A DNA stretch of 64,000 nt from Desulforegula conservatrix Mb1Pa. GTDB lineage: Bacteria; Desulfobacterota; Desulfobacteria; Desulfobacterales; Desulforegulaceae. The stretch lies in contig NZ_AUEY01000002.1 in assembly GCF_000426225.1 (NCBI RefSeq), positions 1 through 64,000 of the forward strand, read 5' to 3'. Within the stretch, counting starts at the first letter, position 1. Every line of letters begins with the position of its first letter. This document shows, piece after piece, positions 34,562 through 45,663 of this stretch. Under the pieces are notes generated by a model, which was given only the letters and a program-made list of their open reading frames with translations, had not been told where the DNA came from and did not search any database. Made by a program: the position numbers and the translations under genes.

Positions 34562-36931
34562 TTAATATTCTTCAAACTCCGAATCCAGATTATCTTTTCT
34601 TCCTTTTTCAATCAGATCCAGAAAAGCGCCGCCCTGCTTTGGTTTGTGCTCGGTAAGAATTTTTTGGGCCTGGGCTTTCAACTGTTTTGGGGCAGACGCG
34701 GAAAATCGTGTCTGGGACGGCATCCTGTGGCTTCTTATATTTTCTGTTCTAAAAAAACCGACGGCGTCCTGAAGTTGGGCTGACTGACCTTTAAGTTCTG
34801 CCGTGGTTGCAGCCATTTCTTCTGCGCCTGCTGCATTCTGCTGTATAACCTGATCAAGCTGCTGAATGGCTTTTGATATCTGATCCGTACCTGTTTTCTG
34901 TTCATTGCTCGCGGCTGTAATTTCCTGAACAAGATCAGCCGTCTTTTGAATCGCCGGAACTATGCTCGCCAGCAATTCTCCGGCCTTTTCCGCAACCTCG
35001 ACGCTGGAACTTGACAGCCTGTTGATCTCTCCTGCCGCTGTCTGGCTTCTTTCTGCAAGCCTTCTGACCTCAGCAGCAACAACGGCAAAACCCTTGCCGT
35101 GTTCTCCGGCCCTTGCAGCTTCTATCGCCGCATTAAGCGCAAGCATATTGGTCTGACGAGCTATTTCTTCTATTATGGATATCTTGCCAGCAATTTCCCT
35201 CATTGCACCCACTGTGGCAGTAACAGCAGTTCCTCCCTGTATTGCATCCTCGGCGGCCTTTGTGGCAATTCTTTCTGTCTGTTGTGCATTTTCGGCATTC
35301 TGCATTATATTTGCACTCATCTCTTCCATGGATGAAGATACTTCTTCAGCCGATGCGGCCTGCTCGGTCGAGCCCTGGGATATCTGCTCCGACTTGTAGC
35401 TTAGCTCATCTGCCCTTGTGGCAACCACCCCGGCAGACTGCTGCACGTCATTGACAACTTCGGTCAATTTGCTGAGCATGGTCTCAAGAGCCTGCATCAG
35501 CTTATCCTGTTCCGATCTTTTCTTCACCGCAACAGTAAGATTGCCGCCGGCTATGGCTTCTGCAACCGCTGTAATTTCCTTGTTCGCATCCACCAGAACA
35601 TTCAGATTGTTTTTGATTGAATTAAAATCACCATTATAAGTGTCAGTTATTTTATCTGGAATATTACCTTTGCTGATGCGATCGACGTATTCCGCAGCAA
35701 CATTGAGCGGCCCTATCACTGCATCAAGGGTGCTGTTTACGCCTTCAACTATTTTTCTGAAATCACCCTGATGTCTGTGAGCATCCGCACGGTTAGAAAG
35801 CTTTCCTTCGATTGCTGCCTTGGAAAGTTCATTGGTATCTGAAATCAAAGCCTTTATGGCATCAATGCACTGATTGAGGTTGTTTTTGATCTCGTTGAAA
35901 TCTCCACTATACGAATCCGTGATTCTTGGCGGGATATCTCCCTTGCTTATACGGTCTACATATTCAGCAGATACGTTCAGAGGCCCTATTACAGAATCAA
36001 GCGTTCCATTAACACCTTCAATTATTTTTCTGAAATCGCCTTTATGCTTTGTTGCATCGGCCCTTGTGGCAAGCTTTCCATCAACAGCCGCCCTGGAAAG
36101 TACAGATACATCAGAAATAAGAGCCACTATGGCTTCAACCATTTTTGACATTGATACCTGAAGGTAGCCGGTTTCGTCCTTTGAAGTCACATCAAGCTGA
36201 ACGTCAGTATTACCAGCCGCGATACTCTCAGCCGCAGCCACGCATGTCATTATTGGTTTTGTTATTCCCTTTGTTATGATTAAGGCGGCAAGGACTGCGA
36301 ACAAAAGGCCCATTGCAATGGAAATGATTATCCAGAACTTGACCGATTTTGCCGATGTATCTGCTTTTTGCTTTGCTTCTTCTGCCACCTTGATGTTGAT
36401 ATCAATGATTTTTCCAAGAAGTTCTTCGGCAATCCTGAAGCTGACGGTCATGTCCTTAAAACAAAGAGCAATCATTTTGTCATAAGCGCCCTGATCCTTT
36501 GATTCCCTGTAATCCCTGCTAAGATTTACATATGCGTCAAGATGCTTTTTCCAGTCATTCCAGGCAGGAACAAACTGTTTCCAGAGCTCTGCCTCCTCTT
36601 TTGTCTGGGGCAAAGGCTCATAAATTTTCCAGCCCTTATCTGCCCTGTCAAAAGCATCCTTTATGTTTTTGTACTGTAGTTCGACCCTGTCCTTATCAGC
36701 TCCGGGAATAAGAAGTGTGCGCTCAGCTGATTTGACAGCTGTCTGGGCTTCGTTTATTATCTCAAGCCCCAATATGCTTGGCAGTCTGACAACTCCAACC
36801 TCATCGAGCTGATCCTCCAGTTTCACAGAGCCGATAAATCCGACAATTCCAATGATTATCGCAATCAAAGATACCAGCATGAAGCCGCCAGCAAGTTTTT
36901 TTCCTATCTTGAGATCCTGAAACCACTTCAT
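34562..36931 (-). CDS. Methyl-accepting chemotaxis protein with tandem HAMP-like modules
   Basis: 789 residues. The first membrane helix lies at about 12-33, a helical periplasmic sensor domain at about 35-195 and the second membrane helix at about 198-222. A HAMP domain is followed by two near-identical ~91-residue modules (GDFRKI-x-EGVN to DAHRHQ, then again) carrying GPLNV[11 protein letters not shown]. The cytoplasmic signalling tip reads [19 protein letters not shown], expected to contact CheA/CheW. The C-terminus ends in a Glu/Tyr tail. It is the likely receptor for flagellar or related taxis; the ligand is unknown. No che genes are in the window. Confidence 0.93.
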   Translation of the reverse strand: MKWFQDLKIGKKLAGGFMLVSLIAIIIGIVGFIGSVKLEDQLDEVGVVRLPSILGLEIINEAQTAVKSAERTLLIPGADKDRVELQYKNIKDAFDRADKGWKIYEPLPQTKEEAELWKQFVPAWNDWKKHLDAYVNLSRDYRESKDQGAYDKMIALCFKDMTVSFRIAEELLGKIIDINIKVAEEAKQKADTSAKSVKFWIIISIAMGLLFAVLAALIITKGITKPIMTCVAAAESIAAGNTDVQLDVTSKDETGYLQVSMSKMVEAIVALISDVSVLSRAAVDGKLATRADATKHKGDFRKIIEGVNGTLDSVIGPLNVSAEYVDRISKGDIPPRITDSYSGDFNEIKNNLNQCIDAIKALISDTNELSKAAIEGKLSNRADAHRHQGDFRKIVEGVNSTLDAVIGPLNVAAEYVDRISKGNIPDKITDTYNGDFNSIKNNLNVLVDANKEITAVAEAIAGGNLTVAVKKRSEQDKLMQALETMLSKLTEVVNDVQQSAGVVATRADELSYKSEQISQGSTEQAASAEEVSSSMEEMSANIMQNAENAQQTERIATKAAEDAIQGGTAVTATVGAMREIAGKISIIEEIARQTNMLALNAAIEAARAGEHGKGFAVVAAEVRRLAERSQTAAGEINRLSSSSVEVAEKAGELLASIVPAIQKTADLVQEITAASNEQKTGTDQISKAIQQLDQVIQQNAAGAEEMAATTAELKGQSAQLQDAVGFFRTENIRSHRMPSQTRFSASAPKQLKAQAQKILTEHKPKQGGAFLDLIEKGRKDNLDSEFEEY

Positions 36932-36970
36932 GAAAATCTCCTTTTTCTTTATTTATAAAAAATGATGGCC

Positions 36971-37077
36971 TCACCGTCATGCCGGACTTGATCCGGCATC
37001 CACTATTATCAAATACTTCTGGATTTCGGCCTGCGCCGGAATGACGGGAATCGGACTTTTTGCTGCTTTATCAAAAT
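36971..37077. repeat. Dispersed palindromic repeat, copy D
   Basis: CGTCATGCCGGACTTGATCC-GGCATC on the left arm, TTTCGGCCTGCGCCGGAATG on the right, ending GGACTTTTTGCTGCTTTATC. The left outer end is lost. Confidence 0.85.
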
Positions 37078-37197
37078 TAATCAGTGTTCTTGTGATATCT
37101 GGCGCGTCCAAGATTCTTTGACTTTTTTAGCGGTTTAAGGAGAATCCGGCAGCTCTGGGACAAACCAATGATGAACAGTCAGATTTTTTATGTAGAT

Positions 37198-37226
37198 CGG
37201 GTTAGAGCATCCTTTGCACGTAACCC
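37198..37226 (-). repeat. Second palindromic repeat family, copy 1
   Basis: On the minus strand: GGGTTACGTGCAAAGGATGC followed by TCTAACCCG. It is nearly identical to 44396-44425 and can fold on its GGGTTA/TAACCC ends. It lies in the ~400-bp gap between the chemoreceptor start and the binding-protein genes; the rest of that gap holds only copy D. Confidence 0.75.
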
Positions 37227-37331
37227 AGCATAAAGCCTTGGTTGACGCCGGATTACGGGATTTATAGATAATGCACCCCTAATCCTACCTAAGGTTGCGT
37301 TATTTCAACAATACTGGCACAAGCCAGAGGG

Positions 37332-38099
37332 CTATTTTCCAAAATATTTGTCATAAATAGCCTTGTACTCAGGAGTGGCCTTCAGTGACTTTAATTCCGC
37401 AGAAAATTTATCCACAAAATCCTTGTCAATGGTCTTTTGGCTGAAAATCGCATAAAGCGAAGCTACCTTGATGGGATTTTTTAAAACTATCACCTTATCA
37501 GCAAGTTCCATCTTTTTTAAAAGAGCCATGCCATTTCCAAAATCCATGGCAATGAAGTCTATGCGCTTTGCCAGGAGCTTTTTTACATTCAGTTCATCAT
37601 TGACAACTTCATCAAAATTTTTCTCCTTTTCCATGAATGCCCATAGCTCAGGAGTATAGGAATATGCCCTTACAACGCCAATTTTTTTGCCTTTAAGATC
37701 ATCGAAAGTATCGTATTTGAGTTTGGCCTCGTCTTCCTTTCTTATGAAAAAAGACCACGATGACTCCATCAGGGATTCAGTGGGATAATGGGTGATCTGG
37801 GCCCTTTTTTCGCTTGTGGCTGCGGTAAAAATCATGTCAGCCTCTCCATCTATGACCATTTTTTCAGCACGCGCCCAGGGATATTGCAATATCTTCCCCT
37901 TGATACCTATGTTCATTTTTTTAAGAACAGCCTGGATCACTTCTGTTGAAAAGCCGCTTATGTATTCATTTCCTGGGTCGCCAACCTTGAATTCATAAGG
38001 AGGCCAGTCATCAGTTGCTATGGTCAGTTCTTTAATTTCGGCGTTTGCGGTTACAGACAAGAAAAATGACAGAATAACAAAAGAAATAATACGTTTCAT
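37332..38099 (-). CDS. Periplasmic solute-binding protein, family 3 (tandem copy 1)
   Basis: 255 residues. The signal peptide (KRIISFVILSFFLSVTANA) is followed by the SBP_bac_3 fold: LTIATDDWPPYEF, ISGFSTEVIQAVLKKM, DMIFTAATSEKRAQ, DLKGKKIGVVRAYSYTPEL and a C-terminal YKAIYDKYFGK. It resembles amino-acid-binding ABC proteins, but no permease or ATPase is nearby. It is the last of three tandem paralogues on this strand, separated by about 50 bp and about 20 bp. It could feed a sensor or a distant transporter. Confidence 0.88.
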   Translation of the reverse strand: MKRIISFVILSFFLSVTANAEIKELTIATDDWPPYEFKVGDPGNEYISGFSTEVIQAVLKKMNIGIKGKILQYPWARAEKMVIDGEADMIFTAATSEKRAQITHYPTESLMESSWSFFIRKEDEAKLKYDTFDDLKGKKIGVVRAYSYTPELWAFMEKEKNFDEVVNDELNVKKLLAKRIDFIAMDFGNGMALLKKMELADKVIVLKNPIKVASLYAIFSQKTIDKDFVDKFSAELKSLKATPEYKAIYDKYFGK

Positions 38100-38148
38100 G
38101 GGTCGACCTCTCGTTTGTTGGTTTATTGATTGCCTGATGAAAAAAACA

Positions 38149-38952
38149 TCAGGGGGCTTTGACTCTATGATTACTCTCTGTACTGCCTGGATCTGAAAAA
38201 TATTTTTTATATATCAAATTATATTCAAAACTTGTCTTGAACTCGCCAAGTGCAGCCGAAAAGCTGTCCACAAAGCTTTTTTCCACTGTCTCTTTGCTGA
38301 AAATAGCATAAATACTTACTGTCTTGAGTGGCTTTTCAATGGCGACAACCCTGTCGGATAGCCCCAGTTTTTTTATCAAATACAGCCCGTTCATTTTATC
38401 CATCACAATATAATCAAGCCTTCCGTGGACGAGCTTTTTAAGATTCTGATCATCGTAAGCAACATCCTCGATGGTTTTCTCGGTACGGATAAATTCCAAA
38501 AATTCAGGAGAGTAAAAATAACCTCTTACAACCCCAATTTTTTTACCCTTGAGGTCAGCAAAGGACTCGTACTTAAGCCTTCTCTCATCCTCCTTACGAA
38601 TAAAAAATGACCATGATGTCTCCATAAGAGATTCCTTGGGATAATGAACAAGCTGCGACCTGTAAGGATTTGATCCGGCAGAATACAACATATCGAGCGC
38701 ACCATTCATGAGCATGATTTCTCCCCTGACCCAAGGGAACACGGAGATCCTGTCCTTTACCTGGATATTCATCTTGTTAAAGACAGCAAGAATCACTTCT
38801 GTTGAAAACCCGGTCACAAAATCATTTCCCGCAGCACCTTCAACATATTCATAGGGCGGCCATTCATCAGTACCAACCGTAATCTCGGTTCCGGCATTTG
38901 CCCAATCTGGAAAAAGCAGAAAAATGATCAAAGGAAAGAATAACCTTTTCAT
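38149..38952 (-). CDS. Periplasmic solute-binding protein, family 3 (tandem copy 2)
   Basis: 267 residues from ATG 38952, chosen because GGGGATAG lies just upstream; a TTG at 38964 is in frame. The signal peptide (KRLFFPLIIFLLFPDWANA) is followed by ITVGTDEWPPYEYVEG, TGFSTEVILAVFNKM and DLKGKKIGVVRGYFYSPEF. Compared with copies 1 and 3, the loop normally reading TAATSEKRA is SAGSNPYRS, so the ligand may differ. Same operon as its two neighbours. Confidence 0.88.
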   Translation of the reverse strand: MKRLFFPLIIFLLFPDWANAGTEITVGTDEWPPYEYVEGAAGNDFVTGFSTEVILAVFNKMNIQVKDRISVFPWVRGEIMLMNGALDMLYSAGSNPYRSQLVHYPKESLMETSWSFFIRKEDERRLKYESFADLKGKKIGVVRGYFYSPEFLEFIRTEKTIEDVAYDDQNLKKLVHGRLDYIVMDKMNGLYLIKKLGLSDRVVAIEKPLKTVSIYAIFSKETVEKSFVDSFSAALGEFKTSFEYNLIYKKYFSDPGSTESNHRVKAP

Positions 38953-38973
38953 AACTATCCCCAAACGCTGGTT

Positions 38974-39759
38974 TTATTGACCGGGAATATCTCCGCTTAC
39001 TGAAAAATATCTGTCATAGATTTTTTTATATTCAGGCGTCGCCTTGAAGGCTTTTAGCTCATCTGAAAATCTGTCCACAAACTCCTTCTCGACGGTGTTC
39101 CTGCTGAATATAGGGTAGAGGGATATCTTGGCTATGGGCTTTTTAAGAGGTACGATCTTGCCGGTAAGATTCATTTTATCTATGAGATACAAGCCATTAC
39201 CATAGTCCATGACTATATAATCGATTCTCCTGTACATCAACTTCCTGACATTCTGATCGTCTCCGGCAACTTCTTCATAATTCTGTTCAGCCTCAATAAA
39301 TGATCTGAATTCAGGGGTATAGGCATAGGCCCTGACCACGCCTATTCTTTTGCCCTTAAGGTCACCAAGGCTTTCATACTTGAGTTTCCCGGAGTCTTCG
39401 CTTCTGATAAACAAGGACCATGCCGACTCAACGATCGGTTCCGAGGGGTAATGCACTATTTTTGCCCTTTTTTCGCTGGTGGCGGCCGTATAAAGCATGT
39501 CAAGCGAGCCATCAATGACCATCTTTTCTCCCCTCGCCCACGGGAACTGCTCTATTCGGCCATTTGGAATCACATTCATTTTTTTAAGAACCAAAAGAAT
39601 AACATCCGTGGAAAAACCGCTCATGCATTCATTTCCAGGCAAGCCCGTAACATATTCATAAGGCGGCCATTCATCGGTGCCGATTTTAAGTTTCGTTTCG
39701 GCAAATGATGAGTCAAAGAAGAAAAGAAAAACGATCATGGTTGAAAAAATGGTCTTCAT
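38974..39759 (-). CDS. Periplasmic solute-binding protein, family 3 (tandem copy 3)
   Basis: 261 residues. Signal peptide (KTIFSTMIVFLFFFDSSFA), then LKIGTDEWPPYEYVTG, CMSGFSTDVILLVLKKM, YTAATSEKRAKI, DLKGKRIGVVRAYAYTPEF. It is the first gene of the three-copy operon, with AGGAG spaced properly before the ATG. Its high similarity to copies 1 and 2 indicates local duplication. Confidence 0.88.
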   Translation of the reverse strand: MKTIFSTMIVFLFFFDSSFAETKLKIGTDEWPPYEYVTGLPGNECMSGFSTDVILLVLKKMNVIPNGRIEQFPWARGEKMVIDGSLDMLYTAATSEKRAKIVHYPSEPIVESAWSLFIRSEDSGKLKYESLGDLKGKRIGVVRAYAYTPEFRSFIEAEQNYEEVAGDDQNVRKLMYRRIDYIVMDYGNGLYLIDKMNLTGKIVPLKKPIAKISLYPIFSRNTVEKEFVDRFSDELKAFKATPEYKKIYDRYFSVSGDIPGQ

Positions 39760-40104
39760 AACAATCTCCTGTTACGAGATTTAAATGGAATTGTCCGAAT
39801 AGCTTGGGAATAAAACCGGCCTTGTTTCAGAATCTATGATTTTATGTGGAAAGCCCGGAAACAGGCCGGAAACAGCAAGAAAAGTTTTTTGAATTGATTG
39901 CTGATACAATAAAATAATTATGATCGAAAACCAAGCTCTTTTTCAGATATGGCTCCCGTAGCCAAAAATTCATTCACGAAGATGATTTTTTTCTGTTCAT
40001 GAAATACCCGCTGTTCTATAAACATAACAAGAGACAATTCATTCAAAGACTCCTTACCCTGTGTAATAATTTTCTATTCTGTCCAGTCCGCCAAAAGGAA
40101 AATC
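39760..40104. other. Divergent intergenic region
   Basis: 345 bp between divergent genes; it must hold promoters for both. CCGGCCTTGTTTC and GGAAACAGGCCGG (about 39814-39862) form an imperfect inverted repeat. No other structure was recognised. Confidence 0.4.
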
Positions 40105-40854
40105 ATGAGAAAAATAATTGGTGCCTTGACCCTTTTAATTCTTTTTATTGCGCTTAACGCCATTGCCTCAAATCAGAAAGCATCTGTTGATCATTCAATA
40201 TATGCAGAACTTCTCGGAAAACATGTCAAAAACGGGGTAGTTAGCTACAAGAACTTTAAAAATGACGAGGCAAGGCTTGACGAATATCTGAAGACTCTTG
40301 AAAATACAAACCCTGATAAACTGGACAGAAACGAAAAATTCGCCTTTTATATAAACGCGTACAATGCCTGGACAATAAAGCTTATTCTGACTGGCTATCC
40401 GGGCGTAAAATCCATAAAAGATATGGGATCAATTTTTCAGAGTCCCTGGAAGAAAGGCATTTGCCGGTTAAATGGCAAAATAATGACCCTTGATGATATT
40501 GAACACGGAATCCTGAGACCGGAATTCAAAGACCCAAGAGTTCATTTTGCGATAAATTGTGCTTCAAAGGACTGCCCTCCTCTTATACCTGAGCCGTATT
40601 ATGGCGCAATCCTTGATAAACAGCTTGATGAGTCTGCAAAGGCATTTATCAATGATCCGGCAAAAAACAGACTAAAAGATAACACACTATATATAAGCAG
40701 TATTTTCAAATGGTTTTCCGAAGATTTCAAGGATGACCCAAGGGACTTCATCCTAAAACATGCATCAGGCGAACTTAAAGCAGGATTGGAGAAAGCCGGA
40801 GACTCCTTGAAGATAGAATATCTGGACTATGATTGGTCTCTGAACGGAAACTGA
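40105..40854 (+). CDS. DUF547 protein, exported
   Basis: 249 residues with a signal peptide (KIIGALTLLILFIALNAIA). The DUF547 core is easily seen: FAFYINAYNAWTIKLIL, KSIKDMGS, MTLDDIEHGILR, DPRVHFAINCASKDCPPL and ISSIFKWFSEDF. The conserved His, Cys and Asp suggest a papain-like or transglutaminase-like fold, but no activity has been settled for the family. It ends 51 bp before the broken histidine kinase gene on the same strand and may share its transcript. Confidence 0.85.
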   Translation: MRKIIGALTLLILFIALNAIASNQKASVDHSIYAELLGKHVKNGVVSYKNFKNDEARLDEYLKTLENTNPDKLDRNEKFAFYINAYNAWTIKLILTGYPGVKSIKDMGSIFQSPWKKGICRLNGKIMTLDDIEHGILRPEFKDPRVHFAINCASKDCPPLIPEPYYGAILDKQLDESAKAFINDPAKNRLKDNTLYISSIFKWFSEDFKDDPRDFILKHASGELKAGLEKAGDSLKIEYLDYDWSLNGN

Positions 40855-40905
40855 TTCACGGAATATGCACATATGAAATCCTGATTGCTCTGGCAGAGGT
40901 GCTCA

Positions 40906-43900
40906 ATGAGTTTTTTCATATTAAAACCGGATGGCAACATCCTGTTACCATTTCGCAGCCTGTGTGCCCTCATTATACTGTCATTGCTGACAATCGGCCT
41001 GAACGAATCCATTGCCCAGGCACGGCCAGCCAATGAGAAGCATATTCTGATACTATACGCCTACGGCTACGGAGGGCGAGGAGTTGAACTTTTCAGCGAC
41101 GGCTTTTTTGACGCCATTACCAGGGCTGGTTTTCCAGTTTCAAACGTCCATGCCGAGTATCTTGATCTTCAGCGCAACAAGGATATATTAAACTATCGCC
41201 AAGATCTGACGGAAATGCTGCTCAAAAAATATGGGCAGAGGCAGATAGACCTAATCATTACAGTTCAGCAGCCTGCTCTTGAATTTTTACTTAAGGACTG
41301 TAACGGCATAGCTCCGGACGCGCCGGTCATTACTCTCCAGAATCGCCCTTTACTTGAATCTGAAAAAATGGGGCGCAGAATTGTCGGCGAAATAAATCAG
41401 TTTGATATCAAAGGCACGCTCGAAAGAGCATTGGAATTATTTCCGCAAACCCGGAAAGTTTTATTCGCTTCAGGCAGCAGCTCGGCAGATATAAAGGTCA
41501 TTGAACAGGCATCCCGGATCGCCGAAGCATTCGGAAAGCACATAGAATTCGAATACACCACAGATATGCCCCTTGACGAGATCCTGGATAAAGTGGCCCA
41601 CCTGCCATCACACAGCATCATCATTTTCACCCAGTACAACAGAGATACTCAAGGCCGCGTGGCACTGGCCTATGAGGTTGAAAACATGATAGTCAGGGCG
41701 GCAAACGCACCTGTGTTCGGGTTTTACGATTACAACCTCAGGAATGGGGGCATAGGAGGCTCGGTTATTCCGGTAAAGGCTTCAGGCGCAAGAGCTGGAC
41801 GTCTGGCCGTTGATATTTTGAACGGCGTTCCCCTGGCGTCTTCAGGAACACTTCAGACGAATGAAAACATACCGATGTTTGACTGGGGGGTAATTCAGCA
41901 GTGGAAAGGAGATGTCGGCAGACTTCCTGCAAACACTGTCTTCATGAACCGTCCTCTTTCAGTATGGCAGCAATACGGATGGATCGTCGCATTCACCATA
42001 GTCTTTATCGCTGTTCAGTCAGTGCTGATCGTCATGCTGCTGATCAATATCCGGCGCCGCAAGATAGCCGAACACGTACTTGACAAAAGAGATGCTGATC
42101 TTCACGCCATATTTGAAAATATTTTTGACTCAGTTGTTTTTACAGATTCAGAGCGGCGTATTTGCCGGGTTAATCCAGCATTCATGCGCATGTTCGGCTA
42201 CACAGCGGACGAAGTGATTGGGCTAACAACCGAATTTATCTATGCTGATTATGCAGACCAGGGGCGTCGTCGCTTCCACAAAGGTTCAGCCTGTGAAAGC
42301 GGAATTTACGAAGTGCGCTACAGACGCAAGGATGGCAGCTTGTTTTGGGCTGAATCCAGCGGAACCCGCATTGTGGATCAAAATGGCGTGGTTGTGGGAT
42401 TGCTCGGAGTTCACCGCGACATAAGTGAACGCAAACAAACCGAAAAGGCTCTGCAAAAGAGTGAAGCGACCTATCGTTCTCTGTTTGAAAATATGCTGAA
42501 CAGCGTCGTCCATGCCCGTATGATTTTTCAGGGAGACATTCCGGTTGATCTGGAATACATTTCAACAAACCCGGCCTTTGCCAACGTGACCGGCATTACC
42601 GAATCTGTTGTGGGCCGCAGAATAAGCGAGGTCATCCCTGGTTATTGCGAGAACAATCCTGAGTCAATCAGGATCTTTGGGCAAGTGGCCATGACTGGCA
42701 AACCGACGCGCTGGGAGCACTACCTGAAAGAACTTGACAGGTGGTTCTCGTTCATCATCTATTCTCCCTCATATGGTGAAGTCATAATCGTGACCGAAAA
42801 CATCACCGAACGCAAGCACACCGAAAAACAACTGAAAGACAGTGAAGAACGACTTAGGCTGGCCCTTGACGCCACCAACGATGCTATCTGGGACTGGAAT
42901 CTGAGCAACGGCAAAGTATATCGCTCACCTCGCTATTTTGAAATAGTTGGCAGGCAGCCCGACGAAGCGACACAGGATTTCGAGTTTTTTAAAGCGACTG
43001 TTCTGCCGGATGATCTGCCACGCGTTCTTGGAATCATTGAGGCCCATAAAAAAGGTTTGTCCGCATCCATCGAATTTATTTACAAACTGGCGTCAAATGA
43101 AGATGAAGAAGAAAAATGGATGGGGGTTAAGGGCAGGATTGTCGAACGGGACGTAAATGGCTCTCCCCTCAGGATTGTTGGCACTCTTACTGATATTACC
43201 AAACAAAAACAGCACGAGGATGAAAAAGCCAGATTAGAGGAACAGGTTCAGCAATCCCGGAAAATGGAATCCGTGGGTCGTCTGGCCGGCGGTGTTGCCC
43301 ACGATTTCAATAATATGCTCGGAATTATCTAGGCTATGCGGAGATGACCATAGATCAGATAAATGAGACCCATCCTCTCTATGCCAATCTTGATGAAATA
43401 AGAAACGCGGCCAATCGTTCAGCCGATCTGACCAGGCAGTTGCTGGCCTTTGCGCGCCAGCAGCCCATTGCGCCCAAGCCGCTTGATCTGAATGATACTG
43501 TGGAAGGCATGCTCAAGATGCTGAGGCGAATCATCGGCGAGGACATAGATCTCGTATGGATGCCTGGAAAAACCCTGTGGAAGGTCAATATGGATCCGTC
43601 CCAAATAGATCAGCTCCTGGCCAACCTGTGTGTCAATGCCAGGGATGCCATCTCGGGTGTCGGAAAAATGACCATAGAAACAGAAAACGTAATATTTGAT
43701 GCAGAATATTGCGCCGATCACGCTGGCTTTACTGAAGGCGAGTATATAATGCTGACTGTTGGAGACAACGGGTGCGGCATGGACAAGGAAACGCAGTCCC
43801 AGATTTTCGAGCCTTTTTTCACGACAAAAGAAATAGGCAAAGGAACAGGCCTCGGACTTGCCACGATCTACGGCATAATCAAGCAGAACAAAGGCTTCAT

Positions 43901-44381
43901 CAATGTCTATAGTGAACCGGATCATGGAACAGTCTTCACGATATATCTGCCTCGCTATATGGACAAAGAAGACCTTGTATCACATGATATTATCGAAGAA
44001 CCTGCGATATACGGACATGAGGTAATACTGCTGGTTGAAGATGAACCCATTCTCCTGAATATGACCACTACGATGCTCGAAAGGAAGGGCTATACTGTTC
44101 TGGCTGCATCCACTCCCGAGGAGGCCATAAGTCTGGCTGAGACTTATTCAGAAAAGATTCAGCTTTTAATAACCGATGTGGTAATGCCAGAAATGAACGG
44201 GAGGGATCTTGCAAAAAAAATACTTTCGATTAATCCATCCCTCAAATGCCTGTTCGCTTCCGGGTACACGGCGGATGTCATAGCCCACCACGGAGTGCTG
44301 AATTCCGGAGTCAATTTCATACAAAAGCCATTTTCAGTAAAGGCCCTTGCAAACAAGGTAAGGGACGTGCTGGATGGTTAA
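40906..44381 (+). pseudogene. Hybrid sensor histidine kinase split by a one-base frameshift
   Basis: Two ORFs join into one protein. The first (ATG 40906, AGAGG six bases upstream) has a signal/membrane segment, a periplasmic ABC_sub_bind-type sensor (HILILYAYGYGGRGVELF), a second membrane helix (WIVAFTIVFIAVQSVLIVML), three PAS domains and the start of HisKA (GRLAGGVAHDFNNMLGII), then TAG at 43330. The second (frame shifted, from about 43332) continues GYAEM and then has HATPase (NLCVNARDAI, GTGLGLATIYGI) and a receiver domain (VEDEPI, LLITDVVMPEMNG). The usual text after GII is LGYAEM, so exactly one base appears missing before 43330, just after the phospho-acceptor His. It is either a real inactivation or a sequencing error. 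Confidence 0.88.
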
Positions 44382-44395
44382 GATAAGCCTTATGT

Positions 44396-44425
44396 AGGGT
44401 TACGAGCAAAGGGCGCTCTAACCCT
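44396..44425 (+). repeat. Second palindromic repeat family, copy 2
   Basis: AGGGTTACGAGCAAAGGGCG followed by CTCTAACCCT; nearly identical to the minus strand of 37198-37226. It lies 14 bp after the kinase stop and may act as a transcription end. Confidence 0.75.
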
Positions 44426-44540
44426 ATATCATAACTCTTGATTCAACAGCATTGATGGGCATCAATTCTCAAAATATAAGCTATCAACAGTTTTTCATCC
44501 GTAATTTGAGGCTTTTAAACAGCAATTCATTCAAGGGTGA

Positions 44541-45533
<993 letters not shown>

Positions 45534-45540
45534 AACAAGA

Positions 45541-45605
45541 CAACGTCGGAAAAAGTCAAAAAATGGCTTTGGCGCCATGCCGGACTTTTTGCGACCTTGT
45601 CAAAC
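45541..45605. repeat. Dispersed palindromic repeat, copy E (short form)
   Basis: CGTCGGAAAAAGTC on the left and ATGCCGGACTTTTTGCGACC on the right, without the middle of the repeat. It starts 8 bp after the preceding stop. Confidence 0.75.
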
Positions 45606-45663
45606 AATCCCTTCTCCGAAGGCTTGCGGGAGAAGAAAAGATCTTCAATGACAGGATTACTCC

